DNA of 62,284 nucleotides, taken from JAAYLC01 sp035654795. Lineage in GTDB: Bacteria; Bacteroidota; Bacteroidia; Flavobacteriales; Flavobacteriaceae. A program made the translations under genes and the position numbers. The notes under the pieces were generated by a model. That model was not told the origin of the DNA. It ran no database searches and saw nothing but the letters and a program-made list of their open reading frames with translations. This document shows, one piece after another, positions 26,992-35,911 of this stretch. Each line of letters opens with the position of its first letter. Positions within the stretch are counted from its first letter, which is position 1. The DNA is taken from the NCBI GenBank assembly GCA_035654795.1, contig DASRWC010000006.1:1-62284 (forward strand), given 5' to 3'.

Positions 26992-28073
26992 TAAGCTTTA
27001 TAAAAAGGCATTTTTACAATAACGGCAGCAACAGGCTTATTCCTGATGCTAATGAAAATTTCCGTTCCCGGTGTACTGAAGTCTATGGGTACATAACCCA
27101 TTCCTATGGCTTTACCTAATGAAGGCGCCATGGTGCCGCTGGTTACAACTCCTATTTTTTCTCCGTCCTGCGTAACAATGTCATATCCTTGTCTTGGAAT
27201 ACCGCGGTCTTTTAGTTCAAAACCAATCAGCTTGTTTTTAATTCCGTCTTCTTTCTCTTTTTTAAGATTTTCGGAATTGATAAAATCTTTTGAAAATTTG
27301 GTTATCCATCCAAGTCCGGCTTCAAGAGGGGAAGTCTCTTCGTCTATCTCATTTCCATATAGACAGAAGCCCATTTCAAGACGCAATGTGTCACGAGCTG
27401 CTAGTCCGATAGGTTTAATTCCATAAGCTTCTCCTGCTTCAAAGACTTTCTCCCAAATTTTTTCCACTTCAGAATTTTTACAATAAATTTCAAATCCGCC
27501 ACTTCCTGTATAACCTGTGGCACTTATAATAACGTGAGGAATACCTGCAAAATCGCCTACCTCAAAATGGTAGAATTTTATGGCTTTCAGATTTACCGAT
27601 GTTAAAGATTGCATGGATTCTATAGCTTTTGGTCCCTGGATGGCTAGAAGGGAATATTCGTCAGAAAGATCTCTTACGTCTGCATTTAGAGTATTTTGTT
27701 TTTGTATCCATTCCCAATCTTTTTGAATGTTGGAGGCATTAACAACCAGTAAATATTTCTCTTCGGCAATTTTATAAACAATCAAATCATCTACAATTCC
27801 ACCTTTTTCATTTGGAAAGTAGCAATATTGTGCCTGACCAACATTTAGTTTAGACACGTCGTTACTACAAATTTTTTGTAGAAATTCAAGAGCATTTGGT
27901 CCGGTTACCAGAAACTCTCCCATATGAGAAACATCGAAGACGCCTACACCTTTTCGAACGGTTTCATGTTCGGCATTCACTCCTTCATAAGACACAGGCA
28001 TATTGAAACCTGCATAAGGAACCAATTTAGCTCCGAGTTTTTCGTGAATATGGGTAAGGGCTGTGTTTTTCAT
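26991..28073 (-). CDS. gcvT: Aminomethyltransferase, glycine cleavage T protein
   Basis: A 360-residue folate enzyme that moves the aminomethyl carbon of glycine to tetrahydrofolate and releases ammonia. Hallmarks: KLVPYAGFNMPVSYEG, VGVFDVSHMGEF, the folate-site aspartate region NEKGGIVDDLIVYK, TGYTGSGGFEIY, and a C-terminal barrel with VTSGTMAPSLGKAIGMGYV. The other glycine-cleavage genes are absent here, and gcvT is coupled to glsA. No glycine riboswitch is visible in the 160-base gap upstream. Confidence 0.96.
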   Translation of the reverse strand: MKNTALTHIHEKLGAKLVPYAGFNMPVSYEGVNAEHETVRKGVGVFDVSHMGEFLVTGPNALEFLQKICSNDVSKLNVGQAQYCYFPNEKGGIVDDLIVYKIAEEKYLLVVNASNIQKDWEWIQKQNTLNADVRDLSDEYSLLAIQGPKAIESMQSLTSVNLKAIKFYHFEVGDFAGIPHVIISATGYTGSGGFEIYCKNSEVEKIWEKVFEAGEAYGIKPIGLAARDTLRLEMGFCLYGNEIDEETSPLEAGLGWITKFSKDFINSENLKKEKEDGIKNKLIGFELKDRGIPRQGYDIVTQDGEKIGVVTSGTMAPSLGKAIGMGYVPIDFSTPGTEIFISIRNKPVAAVIVKMPFYKA

Positions 28074-28232
28074 ATTGTAGTAATTTTGAAAATTTGGAAT
28101 TGCAAAAATAGGATGTTCTATTAGATTCTCAAATGGATTCCCACAATTCCACTTCGAAATGTTTAATAAACGTTAAACTGTCTTAAAATTCTGTTTACAC
28201 CTCTTTTAAATCAATAATTTTAAAAATAAAAA

Positions 28233-29606
28233 ATGATTACAACTACTTCAACTAACCCATATAACGGAGAAAAAATTGATGTTTTCGAAAATCACACGCA
28301 AGAGGAGGTCGATGATCTTATAAATCGTGCTCATGAACGCTTTTTATCCTGGCGGGAAACTTCCTTTGAGGAGCGGAAAACATTTCTACTTGCCGTTTCT
28401 TCTGAATTGAATAAGAATAAGAACAAATATGCCCGAGTTATGGTGAACGAGATGGGGAAGCCAATTTCGCAAGCCATTGCTGAGATAGAAAAATGTGCTT
28501 GGGTATGTGAATATTATGCAGAAAACGCTGAAAAACAGTTAAAACGCGAACTGATAGAAACTGATGCCGATAAGAGTTATGTGTGTTTTGAACCTCTTGG
28601 AGTGATATTGGCCGTAATGCCATGGAATTTTCCTTTTTGGCAGGTATTCCGTTTTGCCGCACCGGCTTTAATGGCGGGTAATGTTCCCATTTTAAAACAT
28701 GCCTCCAATGTCTTCGGATGCGCAAGAGAGCTGGAATCTGTTTTTATCAATGCAGGAATGCCTAAAAATTGCTTCACATCATTGTATGTAGGAAGTGACA
28801 TGGTGAAACATATTGTTGAGCATCCATTGATAAAGGCAGCTACCTTAACGGGAAGCGGTCCCGCAGGTGGCGCAGTAGCATCAATAGCCGGAAAGAATAT
28901 CAAAAAAATGGTTCTGGAATTGGGCGGGAGCAATGCTTTGATTGTTTTAAAAGATTGTGATATTGCAGAAACCGTGAGAATATGCGTAAATGCGCGGTTT
29001 CAAAACACCGGTCAAAGTTGCATTGCCGGAAAACGATTGCTTTTACAGGAAGATATTGCCGATAAATTTCTGAAAAAATTGGTGAAAAAAGTCGGCGCCT
29101 TGAGAAGCGGTGACCCACATGATGAAACGACTTTTATTGGAGTTATGGCTAGAGAAGATCTTGCTGCGGATCTTGAGAAACAGATGAGGGAGTCAGTGAA
29201 AATGGGAGCAAAAATTGCCATAGGCGGAAAGAGAGATGGAACATATTTTGAGCCTACGGTTCTCACGGAAGTGACACCCGAAATGCCGGTTTTTTATGAA
29301 GAAACTTTTGGTCCTCTATTAAGTGTTACCACTTTTAAAGATATTGAAGAAGCCATTGAGTTGTCAAATAAAACCATCTATGGTCTGGGAGTTTCTATTT
29401 TTACTGCCGATGTGGATCAAGCTGAAAAAATGGTTCCTAAAATGGAAGAAGGTTCCGTTTTTATAAATGAATTAGTAAAAAGCGATCCCAGATTGCCTTT
29501 TGGAGGTGTGAAAGAAAGTGGCTTCGGCAGAGAATTAAGTGCCTATGGAATCCGAGAGTTTGTAAATAAAAAAACTATTTTTATCAAAAAATTTCACTTC
29601 TCTTAA
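28233..29606 (+). CDS. Aldehyde dehydrogenase, succinate-semialdehyde type
   Basis: A 457-residue NAD(P)-dependent aldehyde dehydrogenase. Cofactor contacts are AVMPWNFPFWQVFRFAAPAL and TLTGSGPAGG. The catalytic glutamate is in LELGGSN and the catalytic cysteine in FQNTGQSCIAGKR. It is of the short, roughly 455-residue GabD/Sad type, so succinate-semialdehyde is the likely substrate. It is followed after two bases by a hot-dog thioesterase gene, forming a two-gene operon. Confidence 0.88.
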   Translation: MITTTSTNPYNGEKIDVFENHTQEEVDDLINRAHERFLSWRETSFEERKTFLLAVSSELNKNKNKYARVMVNEMGKPISQAIAEIEKCAWVCEYYAENAEKQLKRELIETDADKSYVCFEPLGVILAVMPWNFPFWQVFRFAAPALMAGNVPILKHASNVFGCARELESVFINAGMPKNCFTSLYVGSDMVKHIVEHPLIKAATLTGSGPAGGAVASIAGKNIKKMVLELGGSNALIVLKDCDIAETVRICVNARFQNTGQSCIAGKRLLLQEDIADKFLKKLVKKVGALRSGDPHDETTFIGVMAREDLAADLEKQMRESVKMGAKIAIGGKRDGTYFEPTVLTEVTPEMPVFYEETFGPLLSVTTFKDIEEAIELSNKTIYGLGVSIFTADVDQAEKMVPKMEEGSVFINELVKSDPRLPFGGVKESGFGRELSAYGIREFVNKKTIFIKKFHFS

Positions 29607-29608
29607 AA

Positions 29609-30004
29609 ATGAATTTCCATACACGTAAATGGGTTAAACCCGAAGATTTAAATCCCAATGAAACGCTTTTTGGAGGAAGACTTTTAGAATGGATCGATGA
29701 GGAGGCTGCCTTATATGCTATCATCCAGCTGGAAAATCCCCGAACGGTCACAAAATTTATGAGTGAAATCAATTTCAAGAGCTCCGCGCAAAAAGGTGAT
29801 ATCATTGAAATTGGACTGGATATTGTCGCGTTTGGTCGGACATCTTTGACTCTGAAATGTGAGGTCAGAAATAAAATGACACGGGAAACTATCATCAGTA
29901 TTGATCGAATAGTAATGGTGAGCTTGGATGAAGAAGGAAACCCGGTTCCTCATGGGAAAATAGAAAAGGAATTCGTTAAGGATCGCTTAGCAAAGTATGA
30001 TTAA
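29609..30004 (+). CDS. Acyl-CoA thioesterase, hot-dog fold
   Basis: A 131-residue YciA/BFIT-like hot-dog protein. The signature stretch ETLFGGRLLEWIDEEAAL includes the catalytic acidic residue in the central helix, and KFMSEINFKSSAQKGDIIEI forms the next strands. It would hydrolyse acyl-CoA esters. Its stop overlaps by four bases the stop of the convergent mechanosensitive channel gene, leaving no room for a terminator between them. Confidence 0.88.
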   Translation: MNFHTRKWVKPEDLNPNETLFGGRLLEWIDEEAALYAIIQLENPRTVTKFMSEINFKSSAQKGDIIEIGLDIVAFGRTSLTLKCEVRNKMTRETIISIDRIVMVSLDEEGNPVPHGKIEKEFVKDRLAKYD

Positions 30005-31284
30005 CCGTCTCCCTTTAAAGATTGGGTGAAGTACTGTAAATCCGTGCCTGTGGGCGATTCAAATATTTCCAAATCAAAATGTGGTAGTGCAGCTAAAATA
30101 TGATCAAAAATATCTGCTTGAATGTGTTCATAATTCACCCATTTTTGGTCTTTGCTGAAACAATAAATTTCCAGAGGAAGTCCTTTTTCAGTAGGAGCCA
30201 AGTGTCTCACCATTAAAGATAAATCTTTATTAATTGCAGAGTTTTGAGTGAGATAAGCATTTACATAATACCGAAATACCCCTAGGTTCGTTTGATTTCT
30301 GCCATTTAGAATGCTGTTGTCTTTATTGACATTTTTGATTTTGTTTGATGCATCAATATCTCTTTGTCGATGTTCTAAATAATCTCTGATCAAATCGATT
30401 TTTCGGAAGCGTTCAATATCGGTTTCATCTAAAAATCTAATTGACGATTGTTTTATATAAATGGAGCGTTTTATCCTGCGTCCTCCGCTCTCCCTCATTC
30501 CTCTCCAATTCTGAAAAGAATCTGATATAAGATAATATGTGGGAATAGTTGTATAAGTTTTGTCAAAATTCTGAACCTGCACAGTTGCAAGATTTATTTT
30601 TATGACTGTGCCATCTGCTCCAAATTTATTGAATGTAATCCAGTCACCAATCCGCACGATATCATTAACAGAGATCTGAATACTCGCTACAAACCCTAAA
30701 ATAGTATCTTTAAATATGAGAAGAACAACGGCAGAAGCGGCTCCAAGGGTAGCGAGACTTTTTATTGAATAGCCTGTGAGTAACTGGATAATCCAAAAAA
30801 CTCCAATACCCCAAGCAAAAATCATAAGAACTTGAACATAACTTTCAAGTGGTTTGTCATGAAATCTTTCTCTTTCGGCAAGATAATCATGCAAGGTTTT
30901 TAAGATGCTTCGGAATATTAAGATCCAAAGGATAACCAAGTATATCTGAAGAATGAGCTTAAATAAGTTCAACAGATTGGGAAAAGCATCAAATAGGATA
31001 GGGGATGCAAACCATAGAAATATGAGCGGGAACAGATTGGCAAATATTCTTGGAAATTTATTCCTTATAAGATGTTTATCGAAAGAAGTAGTTTTATTTC
31101 GGGAAATAAATGTGAAGAAACCTCTAATTGATTTTCGGAAGAGGTAATGCACCGAAAAGGCTACTACAATGGCAATTAATAAATTAAGAAGAAGATTAAA
31201 AAATAGAGCCCACTCTTTTTCCATCCCCAGGTTTACGAGGTAATCACGGAAGAGCAGGCTGTATTTTTTTATAAGATCACGCAT
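30001..31284 (-). CDS. Mechanosensitive ion channel, MscS family (YbdG/YnaI-like)
   Basis: About 427 residues from ATG 31284. Five or so membrane helices fill residues 20-190. The pore-lining TM3 and beta domain follow: SLATLGAASAVVLLIFKDTILGFVAS, then VRIGDWITFNKFGADGTVIKI and NFDKTYTTIPTYYL. The C-terminal domain is longer than in MscS, as in YbdG/MscM. It would gate under membrane tension during osmotic downshock. ATG 31284 overlaps the DUF3817 stop (TAATG), which fixes the start over upstream in-frame codons. Confidence 0.92.
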   Translation of the reverse strand: MRDLIKKYSLLFRDYLVNLGMEKEWALFFNLLLNLLIAIVVAFSVHYLFRKSIRGFFTFISRNKTTSFDKHLIRNKFPRIFANLFPLIFLWFASPILFDAFPNLLNLFKLILQIYLVILWILIFRSILKTLHDYLAERERFHDKPLESYVQVLMIFAWGIGVFWIIQLLTGYSIKSLATLGAASAVVLLIFKDTILGFVASIQISVNDIVRIGDWITFNKFGADGTVIKINLATVQVQNFDKTYTTIPTYYLISDSFQNWRGMRESGGRRIKRSIYIKQSSIRFLDETDIERFRKIDLIRDYLEHRQRDIDASNKIKNVNKDNSILNGRNQTNLGVFRYYVNAYLTQNSAINKDLSLMVRHLAPTEKGLPLEIYCFSKDQKWVNYEHIQADIFDHILAALPHFDLEIFESPTGTDLQYFTQSLKGDG

Positions 31285-31562
31285 TAAAGATATTTTCGCT
31301 CGGCATAAAAAGGACCAAAAGGAAGAATAGAACAAAGGATAACTATCATTAAAGTCGAAAGTTTCCATTGTAGTTTATTATACATATAGATAGCTCCGAA
31401 AACGTAAAGAACGAAAAGAACACCATGAGCCATCCCGATCATTTGAACCCATTCCGGAATTCCCCATATATATTTTAAGGGCATGGCAATTCCTAAAAGA
31501 ACAAGAAAAGAAATGGCTTCAAGAGATGAAATGAGTCGAAAGGCTATAATTGATTTATCCAT
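31284..31562 (-). CDS. DUF3817 membrane protein
   Basis: A 92-residue integral membrane protein with three hydrophobic helices. It matches DUF3817: RLISSLEAISFLVLLGIAMP, then MIGMAHGVLFVLYV, and a final ILPFGPFYAERKYL. DUF3817 proteins occur alone or fused to transporters; function unknown. Here it is coupled to the mechanosensitive channel gene. Confidence 0.88.
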   Translation of the reverse strand: MDKSIIAFRLISSLEAISFLVLLGIAMPLKYIWGIPEWVQMIGMAHGVLFVLYVFGAIYMYNKLQWKLSTLMIVILCSILPFGPFYAERKYL

Positions 31563-31644
31563 TTTATAAAATTTTAGGCAAAGATAACCAAGGCTTTGAG
31601 TTGAACCAATACATTAACCAAAGGGAAGATCTTTTAACTTTTGT

Positions 31645-32256
31645 TCATTTTTGTTTGTTGCAGGGCAGGGGCAGATTCAGCAAGTTGTAGTTGTAGTTTT
31701 TGTGATAATTGAAATGCCACCATTCGGTGCGAATGGGTGAGAACCCGAACTTGCGCATGCCGTCTTGCAAGATCTTGCGATTTTTTAATACTTCTTCGGG
31801 TAAATCTCGATTGTCAATGTGAGATGCGCGGCTGAAATGATCAAAATCGGTTCCCATATCTACGAAACATCCCTCAACAGTTTCCAATGTCAAATCTACT
31901 GCGGCACCACGATTATGAACAGAACCTCGTTCATATGGATTGGCCAAATAGGTGGCGCGAGGCATGATTTCCCACATTTTCTTTTGGACATCAAGAGGTC
32001 TGTAACAATCGTATAATCTGATTTTGTATCCAAGGTCATAAAAGTACATATTTGCCTTGGTGAGCGCTTCGGCCACTTCGGTACGCAATAAACATTTGGA
32101 ACATTCATAAATCTTTTGTCCTAAAAAATTATGAGAAGTGGCATACCGAATGTCATAAGAAAAACCGTCTGACAATTTCTCGAGATCTACCAGATCATTT
32201 TCTTGAGTTGTTGGTAGGGTAAAAAATAAAGACAAAAAGAGAATAATATTTTTCAT
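31645..32256 (-). CDS. D-alanyl-D-alanine dipeptidase, M15 family (VanX/DdpX-like)
   Basis: About 203 residues from ATG 32256, which begins a signal peptide; upstream in-frame sequence to 32361 lacks family similarity. Zinc ligands and catalytic residues: SVHNRGAAVDLTL (SxHxxGxxxD) and EWWHFNY (ExxH). LYDCYRPLDVQ is the family arginine motif. It would cleave D-Ala-D-Ala in the periplasm, for recycling of peptidoglycan pieces; vancomycin resistance cannot be inferred, as no vanHA partners are present. Confidence 0.92.
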   Translation of the reverse strand: MKNIILFLSLFFTLPTTQENDLVDLEKLSDGFSYDIRYATSHNFLGQKIYECSKCLLRTEVAEALTKANMYFYDLGYKIRLYDCYRPLDVQKKMWEIMPRATYLANPYERGSVHNRGAAVDLTLETVEGCFVDMGTDFDHFSRASHIDNRDLPEEVLKNRKILQDGMRKFGFSPIRTEWWHFNYHKNYNYNLLNLPLPCNKQK

Positions 32257-32326
32257 CGGGATCAAAAATAAGCGGAAACGTCTGTATTGGAAAAGGTTTT
32301 GTAGTTTTGTTAAAAAAGAAGAAGTT

Positions 32327-33046
32327 ATGAATATACAAGAGAAAAAAGTTGCCTTTATCACCGGGGGATCTAAGGGAATTGGGTATGGAATTGCTGAAGC
32401 ATTACTGAAAGAAGGTTATAATGTAGCTATCACTAGCAGAAAAAAAGAATCTGCAGATAAGGCAGCAGCGGCATTAAACCAAATTTCAAATGATGCCGTT
32501 GCTTTTGGTATCGAGTCGGATGTTACGGATTTTGAAGCGCAGCAAATGGCGGTAAAAAAAACTCTCGAAAAGTTTAATCGAATAGATGTTGTGATTGCCA
32601 ATGCGGGCATTGGCCGCTTTGCCTCAGTAGAGGATTTAACGATTGAGCAGTGGCAGGAAACGATTGACACGAATTTATCAGGACCTTTTTATACTCTTAA
32701 AGCTACATTAGATCAGTTAAAAAAGAACAGAGGATATTTTATTTCGATTTCGAGTCTTGCGGGGACAAATTTTTTTAAAGGAGGAAGTGCTTACAATGCA
32801 AGCAAATTCGGTCTGACCGGTTTTACCCAAGCGGCGATGCTGGATTTGCGTGAATATGGGATAAAAACAACAACCATAATGCCGGGTTCTGTGTCAACTT
32901 TTTTTAACGGAAATGAACCCAATCCTGATGATGCCTGGAAGATTCAGATTGAAGATATTGGGAGAATGGTATCCGATTTATTGAAAATGCCCGAGAGAAC
33001 GCTTCCTTCAAAAATAGAAGTGCGGCCCACTATCCCAGGAAAATAA
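32327..33046 (+). CDS. Short-chain dehydrogenase/reductase
   Basis: A 239-residue classical SDR. Seen: cofactor loop GGSKGIGYGIA (13-23), NAG at 92-94, catalytic serine in ISISSLAG (about 142) and Y156-x3-K160. The substrate is unknown; the family covers 3-oxoacyl reductases and many alcohol dehydrogenases. It is a monocistronic gene divergent from the VanX-like gene and ends in a strong bidirectional terminator. Confidence 0.92.
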   Translation: MNIQEKKVAFITGGSKGIGYGIAEALLKEGYNVAITSRKKESADKAAAALNQISNDAVAFGIESDVTDFEAQQMAVKKTLEKFNRIDVVIANAGIGRFASVEDLTIEQWQETIDTNLSGPFYTLKATLDQLKKNRGYFISISSLAGTNFFKGGSAYNASKFGLTGFTQAAMLDLREYGIKTTTIMPGSVSTFFNGNEPNPDDAWKIQIEDIGRMVSDLLKMPERTLPSKIEVRPTIPGK

Positions 33047-33048
33047 AA

Positions 33049-33071
33049 AAAGCGGCTCCACGAGCCGCTTT
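33049..33071. terminator. Bidirectional terminator
   Basis: A 9-bp stem (33049-33057 with 33063-33071) closes a 5-nt loop. It is A-rich on the left, so it gives T tracts in the minus direction, and it serves the SDR gene and the convergent OmpA gene. Confidence 0.8.
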
Positions 33072-33090
33072 GCAAGATGATTTTCTTGAT

Positions 33091-33933
33091 TTATGATTCG
33101 GAAAGCAGTGCCAGGAATTTATCAAGATTTGGAAGAATAACAATTCTTGTTCTTCTATTTTTTGCTCGTGCATCGGCTGTGTTTGCTTCATCTAAGGGAT
33201 GATAACTGCTTCTTCCTGCAGCGATCAATTTTGCCGGATCTACTCCATAGTCATTTTGTAATTTTCTAATCACGGCTGTGGATCGAGCCACGCTCAGCTC
33301 CCAATTATCTTTCACATAGGAACCGGGTTTTACTTTCTGATTGTCTGTGTGTCCTTCTATCAGCACTTCCATTGCCGGTTCGCTATTGATAACCTCAGCA
33401 AGTCTTTTGAGAAGATTATTGGCTTTAGGATTAACCACAGAACTCCCCGAACGGAAAAGCAATTTATCGGAAATCGTTATCATCACTACAGTCTCATCTA
33501 TGGTGATATCAATATCATCTGAATCTGCTTCTCCGGCAACACTAGAATCAAGATTCTTTTTAAGATTATAAGAAACAATAAGATTCATGGAATCTTTTAA
33601 GGTCTTGGCTTGAGCCAATTTTGCCTGATCTACGTTTTGTAGAGCCTGACGCATTTTTTGCTTATCATTCTCTGAAACTACCACCCCGTCTATGCTTTGC
33701 AATCTCTTATTGTTGCTATCAGACAAAGATTGAATTTTGGCATTATATTCTGCTACACGTCCTTCAATACGTGCATATTTTGCCTCAATTTCCTCTTTTT
33801 CCATTTGAGTCTTGACCAGAGTAGAGCGTGTCTCATTGTACTGATTTTCAAGAGAAGTATATTTCTTTTTTGAAACACAAGAAGAGGCTACTACAATCAA
33901 GGAGAGTAGTGATAATTTAACTAACTTTTTCAT
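33091..33933 (-). CDS. OmpA-family peptidoglycan-binding lipoprotein
   Basis: About 280 residues from ATG 33933. The signal peptide ends in a lipobox (VVASSC). A coiled-coil region follows (about 25-95) and then a C-terminal OmpA domain (about 150-270) with VLIEGHTDNQKV, NWELSVARS and AKNRRTRIVI. The aspartate and arginine that bind diaminopimelate are present. It would tether the outer membrane to the wall. A -7 like TATATTTG lies at 33964-33971 on the minus strand. Confidence 0.92.
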   Translation of the reverse strand: MKKLVKLSLLSLIVVASSCVSKKKYTSLENQYNETRSTLVKTQMEKEEIEAKYARIEGRVAEYNAKIQSLSDSNNKRLQSIDGVVVSENDKQKMRQALQNVDQAKLAQAKTLKDSMNLIVSYNLKKNLDSSVAGEADSDDIDITIDETVVMITISDKLLFRSGSSVVNPKANNLLKRLAEVINSEPAMEVLIEGHTDNQKVKPGSYVKDNWELSVARSTAVIRKLQNDYGVDPAKLIAAGRSSYHPLDEANTADARAKNRRTRIVILPNLDKFLALLSES

Positions 33934-33963
33934 AGCTTTTGTTTTTAAAAAATGGTTATGAAA

Positions 33964-33971
33964 CAAATATA
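33964..33971 (-). promoter_or_regulatory. Likely -7 element of the OmpA lipoprotein gene
   Basis: The minus strand reads TATATTTG, an exact TAnnTTTG match, 31 bases before ATG 33933. A convincing -33 TTTG is not seen at the usual spacing. Confidence 0.4.
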
Positions 33972-34021
33972 TCTGACGTTCTAACCAACTTAAAGTTAAC
34001 GACTGCTATTGTTCTGTTAAA

Positions 34022-34159
34022 TTAAAACACTTCAAAAACGTAGCCTAGCAACCAGAATAGGATAAGGAAAACAATAAAGGTGCCGATACATCCACAACGT
34101 CCGCCGGCAATTTTGTTGGCACCCCATCCGGCTAATAATACTCGGAACAATTTTTTCAT
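34022..34159 (-). CDS. 45-residue membrane peptide downstream of the AarF gene
   Basis: A small protein starting MKKLFRVLLAGWGANK, followed by a glycine/cysteine segment (GGRCGCIG) and one strong hydrophobic helix to the end. It starts five bases after the stop of the AarF kinase gene, so it should be co-transcribed. I recall similar short proteins with the GWG motif in other flavobacteria; function unknown. Codon structure and spacing support a real gene. Confidence 0.65.
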   Translation of the reverse strand: MKKLFRVLLAGWGANKIAGGRCGCIGTFIVFLILFWLLGYVFEVF

Positions 34160-34164
34160 ACGTT

Positions 34165-35832
34165 CTATTTTTTAGATTTATTCTCGGGTTCGTCATTAAA
34201 AAGAATCGTGTAAACCAGATATAAACCGATTGACACGGCAAAGAGGAAAAGAAGAATGGCAAATCCGGGATAGCCAAAAAGAGTCCAACTACTCGGAATC
34301 CTCAGTAGCAATGCAGCACCAAGTATTAATGCAGCAATTATCAGCCCGATTGCAATTCTGTTTGCTACTTTTTGCAGAGCAAGAATGACACGATGTTCGT
34401 CAAAGGCATCAACTTCTATTTTAAATTTGTTTTGAGCAAGATTGTCAGAGATTCTATTAAGTCGGTAAGGCAAATTCTCGGCAAATTCTTTGCTTTCCAA
34501 AAGCGTTTGCAACACATGACCCGATTTTAACTCTTTTTTCATCCGGCTTCTAAACAATTCTTCTACATAATTCCGAACAGTTTTTTCTAAATCGTAATCA
34601 GGTGAGAGAAACGCTACAATCTGATCCATATTTAAAAGTATTTTCCCAAGAATTGTCAGTTCAGTAGGTAGATGAATTTTGTTATATGCTGCAATTTGGT
34701 TTGACTTCAGTATTAATTGCCCTGTTTTTAAGTCACTGGCTTTACTGTGTTTATTCTCTTGTACTAATCGGGTAACCAATTTTCGGAATTGTAAAATATC
34801 TGCTTCATTTTCGTCATACTCACTCATTTCGAGTAAAATATCTACAAGTCTGTCGCCTTCATGATTTCCGAGACTCATCATAATCTTGAGAATATTCTCT
34901 TGCATTTGGTTCCCAAATCGTGCCACCATCCCCAAATCCATGAGAGCGAGTTTATGATCCTTGGTGAGATGTACATTTCCGGGGTGCGGATCGGCATGGG
35001 CAAAACCGTCTACCGTGATTTGTTTTAAATAACCTTTGACCAGATCATCTACCAGTTCTTTTTTTGGCAGATCCATAAGAACGAGGTTAGAGACGGAAGT
35101 GACTTTTTGACCTTCCACATATTCCATTGTCAAAACGCGTTGGGAAAAATAATCGGCAATGGGAGCCGGAATGAATAGGTTTTTGAATTCCTTCATGTTT
35201 TCCTTTAAGCGTTCGAGATTTTGAGCCTCCTGAACATAATTTAATTCTTGAAGAAGAATGTAGCGCAACTCCTCTATAATGTCGTGCACCGAAAAACTCC
35301 TGGCTGCTTCACTAAATCTTTCTGCTTGTTCAGAAATAGTCATCAACGTTTCCAAATCTTCTACAAAGCGTTTTCTCACTCCGGGTCGCTGGATCTTGAC
35401 AGCTACTTTTTTCCCCGAACGAAGGGTAGCTATGTGCACTTGCCCTATAGAAGCGCTGGCAACAGGATCTTTATCAAATGATGCAAAGGCCTTTGAAATA
35501 CGTTCCCCGATTTCTTCTTTAAAAATTTCTTCTACTTCTTCATATGGTATGACCTCTCCATCATCTTGTAGATTTGCCAAGGCTTCCAGATAGGGCTGAG
35601 GAAGCATATCAGGTCTTGTGGAAAGAAGCTGACCGAGTTTTACATAAGTGGGTCCCATTTGTCGCAGATCTTCTGCAAGTTCTTCCGGGGATGGATCAAA
35701 TTTTTCTTCTTCCGAAGCCGCTAAGGAATCTACTTCTCCCTCTTGGATAGAAAAGATATCGCTGTTTCTATATTTTAAAACAAAACGGAAAAATCGTATA
35801 TATTTATCATATTTATCAGGAAGAATGCCCAT
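34165..35832 (-). CDS. AarF/ABC1/UbiB-family protein kinase-like protein
   Basis: A 555-residue atypical kinase. Family motifs: KLGQLLSTRPD (KxGQ), ASIGQVHIATLRSGKKVAVKIQRPG (alanine-rich loop and ATP lysine), DGFAHADPHPGNVHL (catalytic), and LMDLGMVARFG (metal-binding). Two C-terminal membrane helices (about 490-550) anchor it. UbiB relatives are needed for quinone lipid biosynthesis or transport, so menaquinone-related work is likely. A 45-residue membrane peptide gene follows at once. Confidence 0.93.
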   Translation of the reverse strand: MGILPDKYDKYIRFFRFVLKYRNSDIFSIQEGEVDSLAASEEEKFDPSPEELAEDLRQMGPTYVKLGQLLSTRPDMLPQPYLEALANLQDDGEVIPYEEVEEIFKEEIGERISKAFASFDKDPVASASIGQVHIATLRSGKKVAVKIQRPGVRKRFVEDLETLMTISEQAERFSEAARSFSVHDIIEELRYILLQELNYVQEAQNLERLKENMKEFKNLFIPAPIADYFSQRVLTMEYVEGQKVTSVSNLVLMDLPKKELVDDLVKGYLKQITVDGFAHADPHPGNVHLTKDHKLALMDLGMVARFGNQMQENILKIMMSLGNHEGDRLVDILLEMSEYDENEADILQFRKLVTRLVQENKHSKASDLKTGQLILKSNQIAAYNKIHLPTELTILGKILLNMDQIVAFLSPDYDLEKTVRNYVEELFRSRMKKELKSGHVLQTLLESKEFAENLPYRLNRISDNLAQNKFKIEVDAFDEHRVILALQKVANRIAIGLIIAALILGAALLLRIPSSWTLFGYPGFAILLFLFAVSIGLYLVYTILFNDEPENKSKK

Positions 35833-35911
35833 ACGTGAAAGATTATTTGCCTGTTAAAGATAAAGCATTAAGGATGGCATGATTCTAATGTTAAGAAAGA
35901 TTTAGTTTCCT

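Noticed and set aside
28074..28232. Glycine riboswitch upstream of gcvT
   Set aside because: No conserved riboswitch core could be recognised in this AT-rich gap.
28233..29606. Aldehyde dehydrogenase as the aminomuconate-semialdehyde step of a kynurenine pathway
   Set aside because: It is 19 kb from the ACMSD-like gene, about 457 residues long and closest in type to succinate-semialdehyde dehydrogenase.
31645..32256. VanX-like peptidase as part of a vancomycin-resistance cluster
   Set aside because: No vanH, vanA-type ligase or two-component genes are nearby; stand-alone M15 dipeptidases are ordinary in flavobacteria.
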